Assembly: GCA_029859485.1 (NCBI GenBank)
Contig: JAOUDB010000155.1
Span: forward strand, 1-6,575
Length of the DNA: 6,575 nucleotides
Reading direction: 5' to 3'
Source of the DNA: Desulfuromonadales bacterium
GTDB lineage: Bacteria > Desulfobacterota > Desulfuromonadia > Desulfuromonadales > BM103
Shown: positions 5,025-6,575 of the stretch, in pieces
Position numbering within the stretch: the stretch's first letter is position 1
Layout: each line of letters starts with the position of its first letter
Translations under genes and position numbers: made by a program
Notes under the pieces: generated by a model
What the model was told of the DNA's origin: nothing
What the model saw: only the letters and a program-made list of their open reading frames with translations
Databases searched by the model: none

Positions 5025-6266
5025 TTATTCGGTGAACATCTCCTTCAGATTCACTTCCCGCCATTCCGTTTTCTGAGGGATCTTTAACCACACCTTAAGT
5101 TCGCTCAAATCGGTGACGATCTGATGAACGGTGATGTCCGCATCGAACTTCTTCGGTTTGGTTGCGCCGCCATTCTTTTTGAACGTTCCATCGTCGTTAA
5201 ACAGATTGTTATCGAATATGTCCATCGCCTTGTTGGCGTCGATCTTGCCATGCGACTCGGCCAAACGGGCATTGAGGTTGTCGAATCGCTTCAGAGAATG
5301 GCTCAGGGTTTCCCGCTTGTGGATGCCCCAATCTTCCAACATGTAAGTGTTCACGATCGCCATAGTGTCACCGTCGGGGTTGCGCCGGCGATTGTCGAAA
5401 TTCGGAGCTTCGACGCTGAATCCGTTCGGTGAGGAATCCGCGACCGTCCAGATCCACGATAGGTCGTTGCGTTGGCTGTTAAATCGATTGCTGACCGCCT
5501 CGGCATGATCAGACTCGACCAACATATCGAACACGGCATTCACAAATGAGGCTCGATCGATATACACAATGTTGCCGCCCATCGATGTGCCGTCGTGGAG
5601 ATCCGCATACACGCCCTTTTCGTTGACCGCGCTCGCAGCGAACAGCATCCCTGGCCAGTTGAGGTTCGCCAACGCATTCGAACCATCGGTCGGATTCCAA
5701 ACAGTCAGATAAAGGGGAAACGGCAGGAAAGACTCACCCCAGTCCAGGTTCCGCGCCGTGATCATGCCACCATGAGGCGTGGCCTTCCCCCAAGCAAGAA
5801 TACTGGAGCAGCCGGCAAAGGAGTGGAGTTTAGCCTGGTAGACAGACATCATCACAGATTGGTTCAACAGGGAAACTTTGTCCGTGGACCAGCCAACCGC
5901 ATCAGCGACGCCCCGAATGATTTCCTTCATTCGGTGCGATGATGCATCGAAGGTCCTGCGTCCAAAGAGTTCCTCGGCTTCGGACTGCGTGGTCAGTTTT
6001 TTGTCGATTTGCGGCTGGATGACAGCGTCCCAGACTTGCTGCATCCCCTTCTTTGTAAGCGACCCGTACTGCTGGCCCATTTCGAACCAGCTGCCCCTGA
6101 GCTGCAACACCTGGATTGTGTCGTCGCCAGTATTGAACATTTTGCCGCCCTTGGCCTCTTGAATCAGTTCCAAAGTATTGCTCGTATCTGCCGCATAAGC
6201 GGATGAACAAACGAAAAAGAACACCAGCAGCAACAAGGCCCTAGTGATAATTGATTGTGAATTCAA
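5025..6266 (-). CDS. C45 / acyl-CoA:isopenicillin-N-acyltransferase-like Ntn-hydrolase, exported copy
   Basis: This 413-residue protein has the same build as the gene at 3073-4236 plus a Sec signal peptide: a short N-region with Arg9, a hydrophobic core ALLLLVFFFVC and a SAYA/AD cleavage site after residue 25. The mature enzyme is therefore predicted periplasmic. Autocleavage should occur at Gly152-Cys153 (FAGCSSIL), freeing Cys153 as nucleophile. Arg172, Asn173 and Asp175 (TARNLDW), Asn306 (AIVNTY) and a KRF motif (Arg327) complete the expected active site. It would hydrolyse or transfer an acyl group on an amide substrate that has crossed the outer membrane. The start is a TTG at 6266-6264, supported by GAGGAG nine bases upstream and by the signal peptide, which would be lost from later starts. 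It follows the outer-membrane-channel-like gene by 105 bp. Family and export are confident; the substrate is unknown. Confidence 0.87.
   Translation of the reverse strand: MNSQSIITRALLLLVFFFVCSSAYAADTSNTLELIQEAKGGKMFNTGDDTIQVLQLRGSWFEMGQQYGSLTKKGMQQVWDAVIQPQIDKKLTTQSEAEELFGRRTFDASSHRMKEIIRGVADAVGWSTDKVSLLNQSVMMSVYQAKLHSFAGCSSILAWGKATPHGGMITARNLDWGESFLPFPLYLTVWNPTDGSNALANLNWPGMLFAASAVNEKGVYADLHDGTSMGGNIVYIDRASFVNAVFDMLVESDHAEAVSNRFNSQRNDLSWIWTVADSSPNGFSVEAPNFDNRRRNPDGDTMAIVNTYMLEDWGIHKRETLSHSLKRFDNLNARLAESHGKIDANKAMDIFDNNLFNDDGTFKKNGGATKPKKFDADITVHQIVTDLSELKVWLKIPQKTEWREVNLKEMFTE
5053..5107. repeat. 55-bp exact repeat, copy in the 3' end of the exported C45-like gene
   Basis: This is identical to 3101-3155, in the same orientation and at the equivalent place near the 3' end of the paralogous gene. 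Mismatches begin immediately on both sides. Confidence 0.9.
6192..6266 (-). other. Signal-peptide coding segment of the exported C45-like enzyme
   Basis: Residues 1-25 form a classical Sec/SPase I signal with an Ala-x-Ala site (AYA then ADT). There is no twin-Arg motif. Cys20 lies in the hydrophobic core, but it is followed by SSAYA rather than a proper lipobox context, so a lipoprotein is unlikely. The paralogue lacks exactly this segment. Confidence 0.85.
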
Positions 6267-6275
6267 TATGACTGA

Positions 6276-6281
6276 CTCCTC
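6276..6281 (-). promoter_or_regulatory. Ribosome-binding site GAGGAG that supports the TTG start
   Basis: GAGGAG lies nine bases before the TTG at 6266. No ATG or GTG gives both a signal peptide and a ribosome site, so this element decides the unusual start. Confidence 0.75.
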
Positions 6282-6371
6282 TTATCTAACTACGTTAAAC
6301 TTACGCTCTATAAGGTTGTTTTCGTTTTGCAATTTTTCTCTTCACCCGTATGTGAATGGCCAGACCGAAGG

Positions 6372-6575
6372 TTATTTAAACCAAGCGACAAAGGGGTTCG
6401 AGATGACCGGGGTGGCTGTGAATTTGAACAGCCACTCGGGACCGAACGCATCGGGTTGCTCGACGAAATACTGCACCTGGAACTGGTACTTGATGGGAAT
6501 TGAGCCCACCTTGGTTGTTTTGGCGACCCCTATCCCGAGCGGCAAGGTCAGCGCCTGATCACTATCTGCCTCCCA
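6372..6575 (-). CDS. C-terminal end of an outer-membrane channel-like protein (MetA-pathway phenol-degradation / 'transporter' type), truncated by the window
   Basis: The last 67 residues of a protein that enters at the window edge and stops at TAA 6374-6372. The visible part reads LPLGIGVAKTTKVGSIPIKYQFQ, then VQYFVEQPDAFGPEW and LFKFTATP. The alternating polar/hydrophobic pattern suggests amphipathic beta strands. The order 'PLGxGVxK...K-hG--P---Q...Y....PD-GP-W-hxF' is familiar from the C-terminal ends of outer-membrane proteins annotated as MetA-pathway phenol-degradation or generic transporters. Members are thought to pass hydrophobic small molecules across the outer membrane. It ends in WFK rather than the usual terminal aromatic residue. 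It precedes the exported Ntn-hydrolase by 105 bp on the same strand, suggesting co-transcription and delivery of its substrate. The call rests on one fragment recognised by eye. Confidence 0.65.
   Translation of the reverse strand, partial: WEADSDQALTLPLGIGVAKTTKVGSIPIKYQFQVQYFVEQPDAFGPEWLFKFTATPVISNPFVAWFK

Noticed and set aside
6290..6335. Promoter for the exported enzyme (minus-strand TTGCAA with TATAGA).
   Set aside because: The spacing is about 14 bases and both hexamers are weak matches. The gap is A+T-rich but no promoter can be supported.
6341..6356. Short inverted repeat TTCAC/GTGAA after the outer-membrane-protein stop, considered as a terminator.
   Set aside because: Only a 5-bp stem with no T-run on the minus strand; likely chance.
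6244..6558. Plus-strand frame over the gap and outer-membrane-protein end.
   Set aside because: It lies opposite the recognisable minus-strand C-terminus, and its product has no visible domain.

Overview
The window looks like chromosomal DNA of a Gram-negative, probably proteobacterial, organism. It encodes the C-terminus of an outer-membrane-type channel, a Sec signal peptide ending in AYA, and Shine-Dalgarno-led genes packed on one strand. I cannot name the species. Base composition is uneven: hand counts of sample lines give about 70% G+C at 1-60, about 66% at 2221-2340 and about 46% at 4381-4500.

Every supported gene is on the minus strand, so transcription runs from high to low coordinates. 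In that order: the end of an outer-membrane channel-like protein (6575-6372); an exported Ntn-hydrolase of the C45/acyltransferase-like type (6266-5025, TTG start); a small HD-domain protein (4847-4287); a second, non-exported copy of the Ntn-hydrolase (4236-3073); a D-aminoacylase-like metal-dependent amidohydrolase (3032-1533); a choloylglycine-hydrolase/penicillin-V-acylase family Ntn-hydrolase (1427-420); a 32-residue small ORF (362-264); and the start of a CobW/COG0523 GTPase (267 to beyond position 1). Gaps are 40-177 bp, apart from a 4-bp ATGA overlap at the last junction. No convincing terminator was seen, so the genes could form one operon or a few overlapping units.

The common theme is hydrolysis of linear amide bonds. 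Three of the enzymes are N-terminal-nucleophile (Cys) hydrolases sharing a visible catalytic layout (nucleophile Cys, R-N-x-D-W, an Asn before Ser/Thr, a late R-F), and a fourth is a zinc-type amidohydrolase resembling N-acyl-D-amino-acid deacylases. With an outer-membrane channel upstream and one Ntn-hydrolase exported while its twin is not, a reasonable inference is stepwise uptake and deacylation of an N-acyl amide or small acyl-peptide, starting in the periplasm and finishing in the cytoplasm. The substrate cannot be read from sequence; N-acyl amino acids, acyl-homoserine lactones, beta-lactam-like amides and lipopeptides are all candidates. The CobW-type GTPase may be a separate housekeeping gene or may supply metal to the amidohydrolase.

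Most notable points: the exported/non-exported enzyme twins, where the second copy starts almost exactly at the mature N-terminus of the first; a previously uncalled small ORF with a strong ribosome-binding site coupled to the CobW gene; a perfect 10-bp GC hairpin between the amidohydrolase and the choloylglycine-hydrolase-like gene; and a Glu-containing motif where D-aminoacylases normally carry a zinc-binding Cys.
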